The notes beneath the pieces are model-generated. The model was not told where the DNA came from, did not search any database, and was given only the letters and a program-made list of their open reading frames with translations. Positions 1-6,329 of a stretch of 7,469 nucleotides of DNA are shown piece by piece. The translations under genes and the position numbers were made by a program. Numbering within the stretch: position 1 is the stretch's first letter; the number at the start of each line of letters is the position of its first letter. This DNA comes from JACCVL01 sp038233135 (GTDB taxonomy: Bacteria; Actinomycetota; Actinomycetes; Propionibacteriales; Nocardioidaceae), in the NCBI GenBank assembly GCA_038233135.1, contig JBBSMN010000152.1, forward strand, positions 1 through 7,469. Direction: 5' to 3'.

Positions 1-1
1 C

Positions 2-442
2 GTCACGGCGCTGATCGGCACGATGATCGAGATCCCGCGCGCCGCCCTCACCGCCGGTGCGATCGCAGAGTCGGCCGACTTCTTCTCCTTCGGCACCAAC
101 GACCTGACCCAGACCACCTGGGGCTTCAGCCGCGACGACGTGGAGGCGGCGTTCTTCGCCAACTACCTCGACAACGGCGTGTTCACGGTGTCACCGTTCG
201 AGACCCTCGACGCCGACGGTGTCGGCCGGCTGGTGCGGATCGCCGCGGAGGAGGGCCGCGGCGTACGGCCCGAGCTCAAGCTCGGCATCTGCGGTGAGCA
301 CGGCGGCGACCCCCGGTCGGTGCACTTCTTCCACGACGCCGGGCTGGACTACGTCTCCTGCTCGCCGTTCCGGGTGCCCGTCGCCCGGCTCGAGGCGGGC
401 CGCGCCGCCACCGCGGGCGCCGGCGAGGACGGCACCTCCTGA
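2..442 (+). CDS. ppdK: Pyruvate, phosphate dikinase, C-terminal part (5' truncated by window)
   Basis: This cytoplasmic enzyme interconverts pyruvate, ATP and phosphate with phosphoenolpyruvate, AMP and pyrophosphate. Only the last ~146 codons are present; the frame is open to the window edge, so the true start lies upstream. The visible part is the end of the PEP/pyruvate-binding TIM barrel: GTMIEIPRAAL, then the FFSFGTNDLTQ signature, then GICGEHGGDP, which carries the catalytic cysteine of the family, then YVSCSPFRVPVARL, the usual family C-terminus. A short Gly/Ala-rich tail ends at TGA (440-442). Its neighbour downstream is convergent (the broken sucrose phosphorylase). The first copy of a duplicated hairpin repeat begins immediately after the stop codon and may end transcription. 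Family assignment is near certain; PEP synthase and PTS enzyme I share the barrel, but the FGTNDLTQTTWGFSRDD and CGEHGGDP motifs fit PPDK better. Confidence 0.95.
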   Translation, partial: VTALIGTMIEIPRAALTAGAIAESADFFSFGTNDLTQTTWGFSRDDVEAAFFANYLDNGVFTVSPFETLDADGVGRLVRIAAEEGRGVRPELKLGICGEHGGDPRSVHFFHDAGLDYVSCSPFRVPVARLEAGRAATAGAGEDGTS

Positions 443-558
443 GCCTGCGGCCGTCCGAGCGCCGCCGCACCTGGCCGGCTGGCCTCGAGTGGCGCAAGAT
501 GGGCGGCCGGTCAGCACAATCGCGTACGTCTTGCGCCACTCGACGGGGGGATGGGCAG
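443..558. repeat. Direct repeat copy 1 (~116 bp, contains a 15-bp inverted repeat)
   Basis: This unit starts one base after the ppdK stop codon with GCCTGCGGCCGTCCGAGC and ends at GGGGGGATGGGCAG. It is repeated at 591-708 with only two substitutions and two 1-nt indels. The first ~42 bp are a GC-rich lead segment; the rest is a hairpin unit (485-543). Open frames run through it on both strands, but they read into the second copy as repetitive peptides with no recognisable domain, so I call no gene. Homology may reach ~10 bp further left (CACCT, then TGA), into the last codons of ppdK. That extension is too short to trust. Confidence 0.9.
485..543. repeat. Inverted repeat / stem-loop in repeat copy 1
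   Basis: The arms are TCGAGTGGCGCAAGA (485-499) and TCTTGCGCCACTCGA (529-543). They are perfectly complementary over 15 bp and separated by a 29-nt spacer (500-528). The hairpin sits ~40 bp past the ppdK stop and could act as a terminator in either direction, but there is no U-tract. It could equally be an ncRNA or a mobile-repeat (REP/MITE-like) core. The structure is certain; its function is not known. Confidence 0.8.
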
Positions 559-590
559 TCGGCCCGGGCCCCTGTCGCCCACCTGTTGAC

Positions 591-708
591 GCCTGCGGCC
601 GTCCGAGCGCCGCCGCACCTGGCCCGGCTGGCCTCGAGTGGCGCAAGATGGCCGGCCGGTCAGCACAATTGCGTACGTCTTGCGCCACTCGACGGGGGGA
701 TGGGGCAG
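591..708. repeat. Direct repeat copy 2 (~118 bp, contains the same inverted repeat)
   Basis: This second copy of the 443-558 unit has the same orientation and starts 148 bp after the first. Differences from copy 1 are an extra C in GGCCCGGC (lead segment), an extra G in ATGGGGCAG (tail), a G-to-C change near 652 and a C-to-T change at 670. Both substitutions fall in the hairpin spacer and none in the arms. The 32 bp between the copies (559-590) hold a 10-bp palindrome GGCCCGGGCC and nothing else I can name. Confidence 0.9.
634..692. repeat. Inverted repeat / stem-loop in repeat copy 2
   Basis: The arms at 634-648 and 678-692 are identical to those of copy 1 and enclose a 29-nt spacer (649-677). 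They lie ~45 bp past the stop codon of the convergent sucrose phosphorylase remnant, so each convergent gene has one hairpin next to its 3' end. That is compatible with a bidirectional terminator pair, but neither copy shows a T-run. Confidence 0.8.
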
Positions 709-737
709 CTGGCCGGCGCATCGACGTATTCGGTGGG

Positions 738-2015
738 TCAGCCGGGCAGGTCGCGCAGGTCGTCGACTGAGCGCAGCGCCCCGTCCTCGGTCCACGACAG
801 GCGAGCAGCACCTGCCGCAACGTTGGCCACCAGCTCGATCCGCTCGGCCCCCAGCACCCACTTCGCGACGTACGTGGTGCCGCCACCCGCGCACCCGAAC
901 TCGCCGCCGAAGGCAGGGTGGCTGTTGCGCAGCCGGATCAGCCGGCACATCGCCGAGACCACGGTCGCTGCATGTCGGCAGCGATCTCCCCGCGGGTGTA
1001 GTGGTGCCGGTTGACGTCGCGGCCGACGTCGGTCCGGGCGAGCAGGTCCATGTCGTTGGACCCGGCGAGCAGCCCGACGTAGTAGACCTGCGGCCCGCCC
1101 GGGTGCGTCCAGCGCGTCGGCGCCGATGTCGACGACGCCGATCCCGTCATGGGTGTCGAGGACCGTCACGGCGTTGACCGGCCGGACGCGCATCCACGCC
1201 AGCAGCGGGCCGGCGTCGCCCGCGGTGAGGGCGTGCAGCACCAGCGGCGGGATGGCGAAGTCGTAGACCCGGTCGACCCGTCCCGCGATCTCGATCTGGT
1301 GCTGGAAGTACGAGTGCACCTCGACCAGCACCTCGAGGCCGCGGACCCGGCACTAGCCGGTGATCTCGTCGATGAACGCGAGCGTCTGCGGGGTCATGAA
1401 CGACGACGTGCCGGGTGTCTTGACGGCATAGCCGAGCGCGTCGAGCCGCACCGTTGTGGTCTTGACCTCCGCCAGCCGGTCGAGGACTCGCAGCAGGTGC
1501 TCGCGACTACTCGGGTGGGCAACGTCCAGGTCGACCTGGCGGGGGGTGAACGTGGTCCACACCAGCCTGCGGCTCCCGTCGGCGAACGTGTACGGGGTGA
1601 ACGGGAAGCCGGGTCGGGGCCGGTAGAGCGTGCGCAGGTCCTTCTCGCTGGCGCCGGCGGGGAACACGCCGCTGAGGGTGAGGAACATTCCGTCGTACGG
1701 CGACTCGCGGCCGTGCTCGAGCCAGTCCGCGAACTGCGGGCTGCTCGACGAGACGTGGTTGACGATGACGTCGACCATCACGTCGTGATCGGCGGCGATG
1801 GCGCCAACGTCGTCCCAGTCGCCGAGCCGCGGGTCGACTTCGGTGTGGTCCTGCGGGTCGAAGCCGGCGTCGGCCCCGTCGTACGGCCGGAAGAACGGCA
1901 GCAGGTGCACCCCGCCGAGCAGTCCGGCCAGCGGACCGGACAGCACCTCGTACAGCCCGGCGAGGTTCCCGCCCAACCGGTCGACGTAGGTCATGAGCTG
2001 CACCTGGTTGCGCAC
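738..2015 (-). pseudogene. Sucrose phosphorylase (GH13), broken by nonsense codon, internal deletion and frameshift
   Basis: Intact homologues are cytoplasmic and convert sucrose plus phosphate to glucose 1-phosphate and fructose. The GTG start at 2013-2015 has AGGAGG 5 nt upstream and gives MRNQVQLMTYVDRLGG, matching the family N-terminus; an in-frame ATG at 2028-2030 precedes that site and is unlikely. The (beta/alpha)8 motifs are clear: PFFRPYDGADAGFDP, VNHVSSSSPQF, VRLDALGY (nucleophile Asp192), VLVEVHSYF (acid/base Glu232) and LDTHDGIG (Asp290). These positions match my recollection of Bifidobacterium adolescentis sucrose phosphorylase numbering. Lesions: TAG at codon 221 (1353-1355), in frame, where relatives appear to have Tyr; loss of ~65 codons between GADALD and PGGPQVYYVG (around 1098-1115), which also shifts frame; and a 1-nt loss near 961-964 (RP|VV), which restores the frame to the TGA at 738-740. 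A related phosphorylase specificity is possible. I judge it non-functional. Confidence 0.9.
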
Positions 2016-2020
2016 GTTGG

Positions 2021-2026
2021 CCTCCT
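2021..2026 (-). promoter_or_regulatory. Ribosome binding site of the sucrose phosphorylase remnant
   Basis: AGGAGG on the minus strand lies 5 nt before GTG 2013-2015. It decides the start: the upstream in-frame ATG (2028-2030) lies before this site and has no Shine-Dalgarno of its own. The signal is intact although the gene is broken. Confidence 0.75.
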
Positions 2027-2168
2027 GCATCCGGGATGGGGTGATTCTGACCGCGCCCCGTGCTGGTGCGCCAGACGGTCCGCTCAGCCCATGCCTACTC
2101 GCCCGGACGGCCGATCGAGGGCCGTTGATCCTCGACAGCACCCCGGTTGGCATGGATGGTGCTGGATT

Positions 2169-3395
2169 GTGCCCGTTGCCTGCTTGCGCCCACGCGCCGC
2201 CACCGTCGTCATAGCCACGCTGGTCGCGCTGGCGACCGGTGCCGCTGTCCTGCCGGCCGCCGCCACAGCCAGCACCGGCCGCGCCGACGATGCAGTCGCG
2301 GCGCGGACCGACCTGCGCATCAACGGCCACGGCTACGGGCACGGCCGCGGCATGTCGCAGTACGGGGCGCAGGGCGCCGCGCTGCAGGGCCGCTCCACCC
2401 GCCAGATCCTCGACTTCTACTACCCGGGCACCCGCATCGGCAAGGTGCGCGGCAAGGTCCGCGTGCTGCTGACCACACCGCCGGCGTCGCGCGGTCTGGT
2501 GGTTCGCCACCAGCGCGGCCTCACCGTACGCCGGGTCACGACAGGAGCGCGGTGGCAGCTGCCGTCGCTGCGCCACTCGAACAGGTGGCGGTTGCGCTGG
2601 ACGTCGTCGAGCACCACCAGGTTGGAGTTCCGCCGCGACGGCAGGTGGCGGCCGTCGCCGCGCAAGCGGTGGCGCACCATCGGCGGGGCCGCCCAGTTCG
2701 CCGGCGGTGGACCGGTCGAGCTCTATCGCAAGGGTTCCGCGTCGAGCTATCGCGGTGCGCTGCGCACGTACGGCGGCAAGCCGGCCAGCATGCGGGTGGT
2801 CAACCGGCTCGGCATGAACGCCTACCTGTTCGGGGTCGTCCCGCGGGAGTCACCGTCATCGTGGGAGCCGGCGGCGCTGCGCGCGCAGTCGGTCGCGGCC
2901 CGCACGTTCGCGCAGTACTACCGCCGGCAGGGGCGCCCTGGCTACGACCTGTGCGACACCACCACCTGCCAGGTCTACGGCGGGCGGGACGCCGAGGCGA
3001 GGTCGACGACCCGCGCCGTACGCGCCACCAGCCGCACGATCCGCACGCACGGCGGCAGCCCGATCATCGCCCAGTTCTCCTCCTCGAACGGCGGGCAGGT
3101 CGTCGGCTCCTCGCTGGCCTACCAGCGGTACAAGTCCGACCCGTACGACAACGACGTCAACCCCAACAGCTCGTGGACGACCCGGTTACGTGGCGAGCGG
3201 GTGGCCAACAAGTGGAAACTCGGGCGACTGCGGCACGTGCGGGTGCTGCGCCGAGACGGGCACGGCGACTGGGGCGGCAGGGTGACCAAGTTGCGGCTGG
3301 TGGGGACACAGCGGTCGGTTCGGGTCACCGGCGATGCGTTCCGGACCAGGCTGGGGCTGAAGTCGACCTACCTCAAGATCCGCGAGCTGTCGTAG
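2169..3395 (+). CDS. Secreted SpoIID/LytB-domain protein
   Basis: SpoIID/LytB proteins act on peptidoglycan: SpoIID is a lytic transglycosylase in sporulating Bacillus, and LytB-type relatives enhance amidases. In actinobacteria most are uncharacterised secreted proteins. With GTG 2169 as start the product has 408 residues. A signal peptide (ATVVIATLVALATGAAVLP, ~11-29) is followed by an AAATAS-like cleavage region. GHGRGMSQYGAQG (57-69) and ILDFYYPGT come next. A basic Arg/Trp-rich linker (~100-180) leads to the core YRGALR, RVVNRLGMNAYLFGVVPRE (Glu ~227, equivalent to the SpoIID catalytic Glu), ALRAQSVAARTFA, CDTTTC (Cys262/Cys267, likely disulfide), QVYGG and FSSSNGG (303-309). An in-frame ATG at 2091 would add 26 polar residues before the signal peptide, so I prefer 2169, though neither start has a strong ribosome site. 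The gene is intact, divergent from the sucrose phosphorylase remnant and convergent with the DoxX gene. The 153 bp upstream hold no promoter I trust. Confidence 0.88.
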   Translation: MPVACLRPRAATVVIATLVALATGAAVLPAAATASTGRADDAVAARTDLRINGHGYGHGRGMSQYGAQGAALQGRSTRQILDFYYPGTRIGKVRGKVRVLLTTPPASRGLVVRHQRGLTVRRVTTGARWQLPSLRHSNRWRLRWTSSSTTRLEFRRDGRWRPSPRKRWRTIGGAAQFAGGGPVELYRKGSASSYRGALRTYGGKPASMRVVNRLGMNAYLFGVVPRESPSSWEPAALRAQSVAARTFAQYYRRQGRPGYDLCDTTTCQVYGGRDAEARSTTRAVRATSRTIRTHGGSPIIAQFSSSNGGQVVGSSLAYQRYKSDPYDNDVNPNSSWTTRLRGERVANKWKLGRLRHVRVLRRDGHGDWGGRVTKLRLVGTQRSVRVTGDAFRTRLGLKSTYLKIRELS

Positions 3396-3425
3396 CGGGC
3401 GGCAGTTGCCCAGCGAACCCGCAAC

Positions 3426-3800
3426 TCAGAAGGGCTCGGGTCCGAACCGGCCCCAGGCGACGAACAGGGCGAGCCCACCGAGCACGACGTTGACGACGAT
3501 GTTGGGCATCTCCCCTCGCCGGAAGTGCGTGATCGCGGCTCCGATCATGATGAGCACCAGACCGGTGGCGGCGAGCGGGGCGAGCACGGGTGCGATGTCC
3601 AGCAGCGGCGGCAGAATCAGCGCGATGGCGGCAAGCACCTCCAGCGCGCCGATGGTCTTGGCCATGGTCGGGGAGAAGTCCTCGGCCCATCCCTGGCCGG
3701 ACTCGATCAGCTTGGGCTTGGGCTGGCTGATCTTCAGCGTGCCGGCGGCACCGAAGGCGAAGGCGAGCAGCGCGGCGACGATCCACAGTGCGACGTTCAC
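3426..3800 (-). CDS. DoxX-like family integral membrane protein
   Basis: This is a small inner-membrane protein of 124 residues with four predicted helices: ~4-22 (ALWIVAALLAFAFGAAG), ~48-67 (KTIGALEVLAAIALILPPLL), ~69-92 (IAPVLAPLAATGLVLIMIGAAI) and ~98-117 (MPNIVVNVVLGGLALFVAW). KISQPK after helix 1, the GALEVLAAIAL stretch and NIVVNVVLGGLALFVAWGRFG at the end are typical of the DoxX/DoxX-like family. Members are linked to quinone, thiosulfate or redox-stress functions, but most have no proven role and I assign none. The GTG start (3798-3800) has GGAG ~8 nt upstream and begins right at helix 1; a TTG 23 codons earlier lacks a ribosome site. It ends 30 bp from the convergent SpoIID/LytB gene. 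A plausible promoter lies at 3875-3904, so it is probably monocistronic. It appears intact. Confidence 0.8.
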   Translation of the reverse strand: MNVALWIVAALLAFAFGAAGTLKISQPKPKLIESGQGWAEDFSPTMAKTIGALEVLAAIALILPPLLDIAPVLAPLAATGLVLIMIGAAITHFRRGEMPNIVVNVVLGGLALFVAWGRFGPEPF

Positions 3801-3856
3801 GGGTGGGTCTCCGTTCTTCGGTCCGAGCCCGATCGGAGGCCCCGGGCGCGGTGGGA

Positions 3857-3870
3857 GTTGATCCTTCAAC
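3857..3870. promoter_or_regulatory. Small inverted repeat at the putative DoxX-gene transcription start
   Basis: GTTGA-TCCT-TCAAC is a perfect 5-bp inverted repeat with a 4-bp centre. It lies just downstream of the proposed -10 box and so would overlap the first transcribed bases. It could be an operator or a leader hairpin. It is short enough to be chance. Confidence 0.3.
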
Positions 3871-3874
3871 CGTC

Positions 3875-3904
3875 AGGATAGGCGCGGTCGCAGCCAAGTA
3901 GCAA
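3875..3904 (-). promoter_or_regulatory. Candidate sigma70-type promoter of the DoxX-like gene
   Basis: On the minus strand TTGCTA (3899-3904) and TATCCT (3875-3880) are 18 bp apart. They match the -35 and -10 consensus at four of six positions each. Transcription would start near 3868, giving a ~68-nt leader before GTG 3800. The position between the GntR stop and the DoxX start is sensible. This is inferred from sequence only. Confidence 0.4.
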
Positions 3905-3937
3905 AGATCTGTGCGGAAGGCGTGCCGAGGCACCGGG

Positions 3938-4600
3938 TCACGGCTGGGCCAGCTCCTCGAAAAGCCATGTCTCCAGGCGGGCGCGGTACTCGGTATAGAT
4001 CTGCCGGTGCCGAGCGATGGCCCCGGGATGGTCCCCGGCCTCCAGCAGGGTGAGGGTCTCCGCATAGCCGACCGTCCACACGTCCCAGATGTCGCTGTCG
4101 GCGGTGAGTGCCAGCAGCCGCAGCGTGCGGGCGACCACGAGGTCGACGTGGGTCTGCAGCTCGCGGTTTCCGGAGGCCAGGATGACGACGGTGCTGAAGT
4201 CCGCGCCCGCCCCTGCGGCCGCGGTGACGTTGTCGGCTGCGAGGTTGTCCACGAACTCGTCCAGGCGCGTGCGCAGCAGCCCGAGGTGAGTGTCGGTGAG
4301 GTTGGGCACCCCCCACTCAAAGCCCGCGCAGGCGAGCACGGCCATGACGTCGACGAGCTCGAGAGCGTTCTTCTGCGTGACTCGGGTGACGTGACGGGTG
4401 CGGTTGGGGGCGATGTCGATGAGCCCCTCAGCGGCGAGCTGGGCGATGGACTCCCGCACCGGGGTGATGCTGACGCCGAATCGCTCGGCGACCTCACCGT
4501 CCTTGATGACCGTGCCGGGCGGTAAGACGCCACTGACGATCTCGTCGCGCAACTGACGGAGGACGGACTCGCCGCGTGTCATCGGCAGGGAGTACGACAT
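3938..4600 (-). CDS. GntR-family transcriptional regulator, FCD (FadR-like) subfamily
   Basis: This is a DNA-binding repressor or activator of 220 residues, the usual size for the subfamily. Residues ~8-72 are a winged helix: ESVLRQLRDEIVSGVLPPGT, then the HTH GEVAERFGVSITPVRESIAQLAAEGLI, then the wing IAPNRTRHVTRV. Residues ~78-212 are the all-helical FCD ligand-binding domain (LVDVMAVLACAGFEWGV to GDHPGAIARHRQIYTEYRARLETWL). Some metal-ligand histidines common in FCD proteins seem absent: ADFST where many have D..FH, and VGYAETL where many have EH. The effector may therefore be bound without metal. ATG 4598-4600 is preceded by GGTGGGG; GTG one codon earlier and ATG 4580-4582 are alternatives. 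It lies 75 bp past the BVMO stop, same strand, after a strong hairpin, and probably controls the BVMO-esterase operon. It appears intact although its likely targets are broken. Confidence 0.88.
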   Translation of the reverse strand: MSYSLPMTRGESVLRQLRDEIVSGVLPPGTVIKDGEVAERFGVSITPVRESIAQLAAEGLIDIAPNRTRHVTRVTQKNALELVDVMAVLACAGFEWGVPNLTDTHLGLLRTRLDEFVDNLAADNVTAAAGAGADFSTVVILASGNRELQTHVDLVVARTLRLLALTADSDIWDVWTVGYAETLTLLEAGDHPGAIARHRQIYTEYRARLETWLFEELAQP

Positions 4601-4610
4601 CACCCCACCA

Positions 4611-4638
4611 TGGTCCAGTTGTCCACACCGGCATGATA
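4611..4638 (-). promoter_or_regulatory. Putative GntR-gene promoter (-10) and overlapping imperfect palindrome
   Basis: TATCAT on the minus strand (4633-4638) is a fair -10 box, but no -35 is recognisable. Just downstream, 4611-4625 reads TGGTCCAGTTGTCCA on the plus strand, an imperfect palindrome with half-sites TGG.C and G.CCA. It would lie between the transcription start and ATG 4600, where an autoregulatory GntR operator could sit. Binding by this regulator is a guess. Confidence 0.3.
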
Positions 4639-4644
4639 TCTGCG

Positions 4645-4666
4645 GCCGCCCGGTGGGCCGGGCGGC
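4645..4666 (-). terminator. Strong GC hairpin after the BVMO gene
   Basis: GCCGCCCGG and CCGGGCGGC form a perfect 9-bp stem with a TGGG loop, 10 bp past the BVMO stop codon. No T-run follows on the minus strand, as is common for actinobacterial terminators. It would separate the esterase-BVMO transcript from the GntR gene. It overlaps the region where a GntR -35 box would be. Confidence 0.5.
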
Positions 4667-4675
4667 CCGGCGGGG

Positions 4676-6303
4676 TCAGGCTGGTCGCAGCTCGAAGCCC
4701 TCGTACTCCTTGGCGGCGACGTCATCGCATTTCTCCCGATAGGCGCCCACCCCGCCGATGTAGGCCATGAACCCCCGGGGCTTGCCCGGGACGTTGGAGC
4801 CCATGTACCAGGAGTCGGCGGTCGGGAAGAGGGTGTACGCCCCGATCTCGGCGACGTGGTCCACCCAGCCGTCCTCGGCCTCGGCGGTCGCCTCGATCTC
4901 GACCAGGTCGCCGTCTCGCAGGAACGTGATGCAGTCGGTGATCCAGTCGACGTGCTGCTCGATCGAGACCACCATGTTGCTGAGCACTGAGGGGCTCAGC
5001 GGGCCGGTGATGGTGAACAGGTTGGGGAACCCGGCGATGGCAAGGCCGAGATAGTTGCGCGGACCCTCCCCCCACTTCTCCTTCAGCGAGATGCCGTCCT
5101 TGCCCTGGATGTCGATGGCGGTCAGGGCTCCGGTCATCGCGTCGAACCCAGTGGCGAAGACGATCGAGTCGAACTCGTAGTCGTCCTCCGACGTGCGCAC
5201 CCCCTGCTCGGTGAGCTCGACGAGGGGACTCTTGCGCAGGTCCACCAGGTGCACGTGCTCCTTGTTGAAGGTGTCGTAGTAGCCGGTGTCCAGGCACGGA
5301 CGCTTGGTCCCGAACGGGAAGCTGCGCGGCGACAGGGTCTCGGCGAGCTCCGGGTCGTGGACGATCTGCCTGATCTTGGTGCTGATGAACTCCGCGGCGG
5401 TGTCGTTGGCCTCCTTGTCGGTGAGGGTGTCGGTGTAGGCACCGAGGATCGCCACCAGGTTGCCGGCCTGCCAGCCCGCCTCGTACCGGGCCTCCCGCTC
5501 CTCGGGGGAGACCTCCTTGGCCGACTATGTCGCGGGCTCGACCGGGACGCCGAACCCAGACGTTCGTTGGGCGTCGCGCCACTGTCGGTAGCTGCCCTTC
5601 ATCTCGTCGACCTCGGCGTCTTCCAGCGGCCGGTTCCGCCCATGCTGAAGTTCGGCGTCCGCTGGAACACCGTCATGTCGACCGCCTGCTCGGCGATGAT
5701 CGGGATCGACTGGATGCCTGACGACCCCGTCCCGATCACGCCGACACGCTGACCGGTGAAGTCCACGCCTTCGTGCGGCCAGCTGCCGGTGTGATAGGTC
5801 GAGCCCTGGAACCGGTCGACGCCCGGCACCTCGGGGGTCTTCGACGCCGACAGGCAGCCCGTTGCCATGATCAAGAACTGCGTGTCGACCACTCCACCGC
5901 TCTCGGTGAGGACCAGCCACCGCTTCGTGGCCTCGTTGTAGACGGTGCTGGTGACGCGCGTGTTGAACGTGATGTCACGACGCAGGTCGAAGCGGTCGGC
6001 GACGTGGTTGATGTAGCGTAGGATCTCCGGCTGCGTCGGGTACTTCTCGGTCCAGGTCCACTCCTGCTCGAGCTCGGGAGAGAACGAGTACGAGTACGAG
6101 TACGAGTACGAGTACGAGTACGACATGCTCTCGACGTCGCAGCGCGCACCGGGGTAGCGGTTCCAGTACCAGGTGCCGCCGACCCCGTCGCCCGCCTCGA
6201 CGATGCGGACACTCATGCCCAGCTCCCGCAGCCGGTAGGACTGGTACAGCCCGGACAGGCCAGCCCCGACGATGAGGGCATCCACAGATTCTGATTCAGA
6301 CAT
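4676..6303 (-). pseudogene. Baeyer-Villiger (flavin) monooxygenase, broken by one frameshift and one in-frame TAG
   Basis: Intact relatives (phenylacetone and cyclohexanone monooxygenase type) use FAD, NADPH and O2 to convert ketones to esters or lactones. ATG 6301-6303 has AGGAGG 4 nt upstream. Motifs: FAD Rossmann GAGLSG (13-18), GGTWYWNRYPGARCDVES, the BVMO fingerprint FQGSTYHTGSWPH (165-177), NADPH Rossmann GTGSSG (191-196), and FGTKRPCLDTGYYDTF with the likely active-site Arg. SPSVLSNMVVSIEQHVDWI and SWYMGSNVPGKPRGF are typical C-terminal blocks. After Met221 (5641-5643) the frame shifts by loss of 1 (or 4) nt, resuming as RNRPLEDAEVDEMKG. TAG at 5525-5527 (codon ~260, EPAT*SAKEVSPEERE) sits where relatives appear to have Lys (PTKSA). 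Corrected length is ~542 residues, normal for the family. Residues 61-72 are an unusual Ser-Tyr repeat. It follows the esterase by 26 bp. Substrate unknown. Confidence 0.92.
6085..6123 (-). repeat. Hexanucleotide microsatellite (TCGTAC, 6.5 units) inside the BVMO gene
   Basis: Six perfect TCG-TAC codon pairs plus one TCG encode Ser-Tyr repeats (residues 61-73) directly before Phe74-Ser-Pro-Glu-Leu. Relatives as I recall them have only about two such dipeptides here (for example EYCYSFS in phenylacetone monooxygenase), so about four units (~8 residues) look expanded. The unit length is a multiple of three, so copy-number change keeps frame. Confidence 0.9.
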
Positions 6304-6307
6304 GGTT

Positions 6308-6313
6308 CCTCCT
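6308..6313 (-). promoter_or_regulatory. Ribosome binding site of the BVMO gene
   Basis: AGGAGG on the minus strand is separated by AACC from ATG 6301-6303. It fixes the start at MSESESVDALIVGAG and rules out the upstream non-ATG extension. It falls in the 26-bp gap after the esterase stop, as expected for an operon. Confidence 0.8.
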
Positions 6314-6329
6314 GCTTGCAGCACCGGCG

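Noticed and set aside
443..737. A CRISPR-like array, because of repeated units with palindromic arms
   Set aside because: There are only two units of ~117 bp with almost identical internal sequence; CRISPR needs short repeats with different spacers, and no cas gene is present.
443..770. Small protein-coding genes across the duplicated repeats on either strand
   Set aside because: The frames exist because the DNA is GC-rich and duplicated; peptides are repetitive, without ribosome sites or domains, and both strands are equally open.
2125..2153. Promoter TTGATC-N17-TGGCAT ahead of the SpoIID/LytB gene
   Set aside because: The -35 is fair but the -10 matches the consensus poorly, so it is not supportable.
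1149..2168. A long plus-strand open frame that continues upstream of the SpoIID/LytB gene for over 300 codons
   Set aside because: It is the antisense shadow of the sucrose phosphorylase remnant; its translation is low-complexity Arg/Val/Asp-rich and shows no domain. The real gene starts at the signal peptide.
3404..3426. Hairpin AGTTGC / GCAACT between the convergent SpoIID/LytB and DoxX genes
   Set aside because: Only 6 bp with an 11-nt loop and no T-run; too weak to call a terminator.
1353..5527. Amber (TAG) recoding, because both premature stops in the window are in-frame TAG
   Set aside because: The two TAG codons replace different residues (apparently Tyr and Lys), both genes also carry frameshifts, and TAG is the normal stop of the intact SpoIID/LytB gene. 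Nonsense mutation is simpler.
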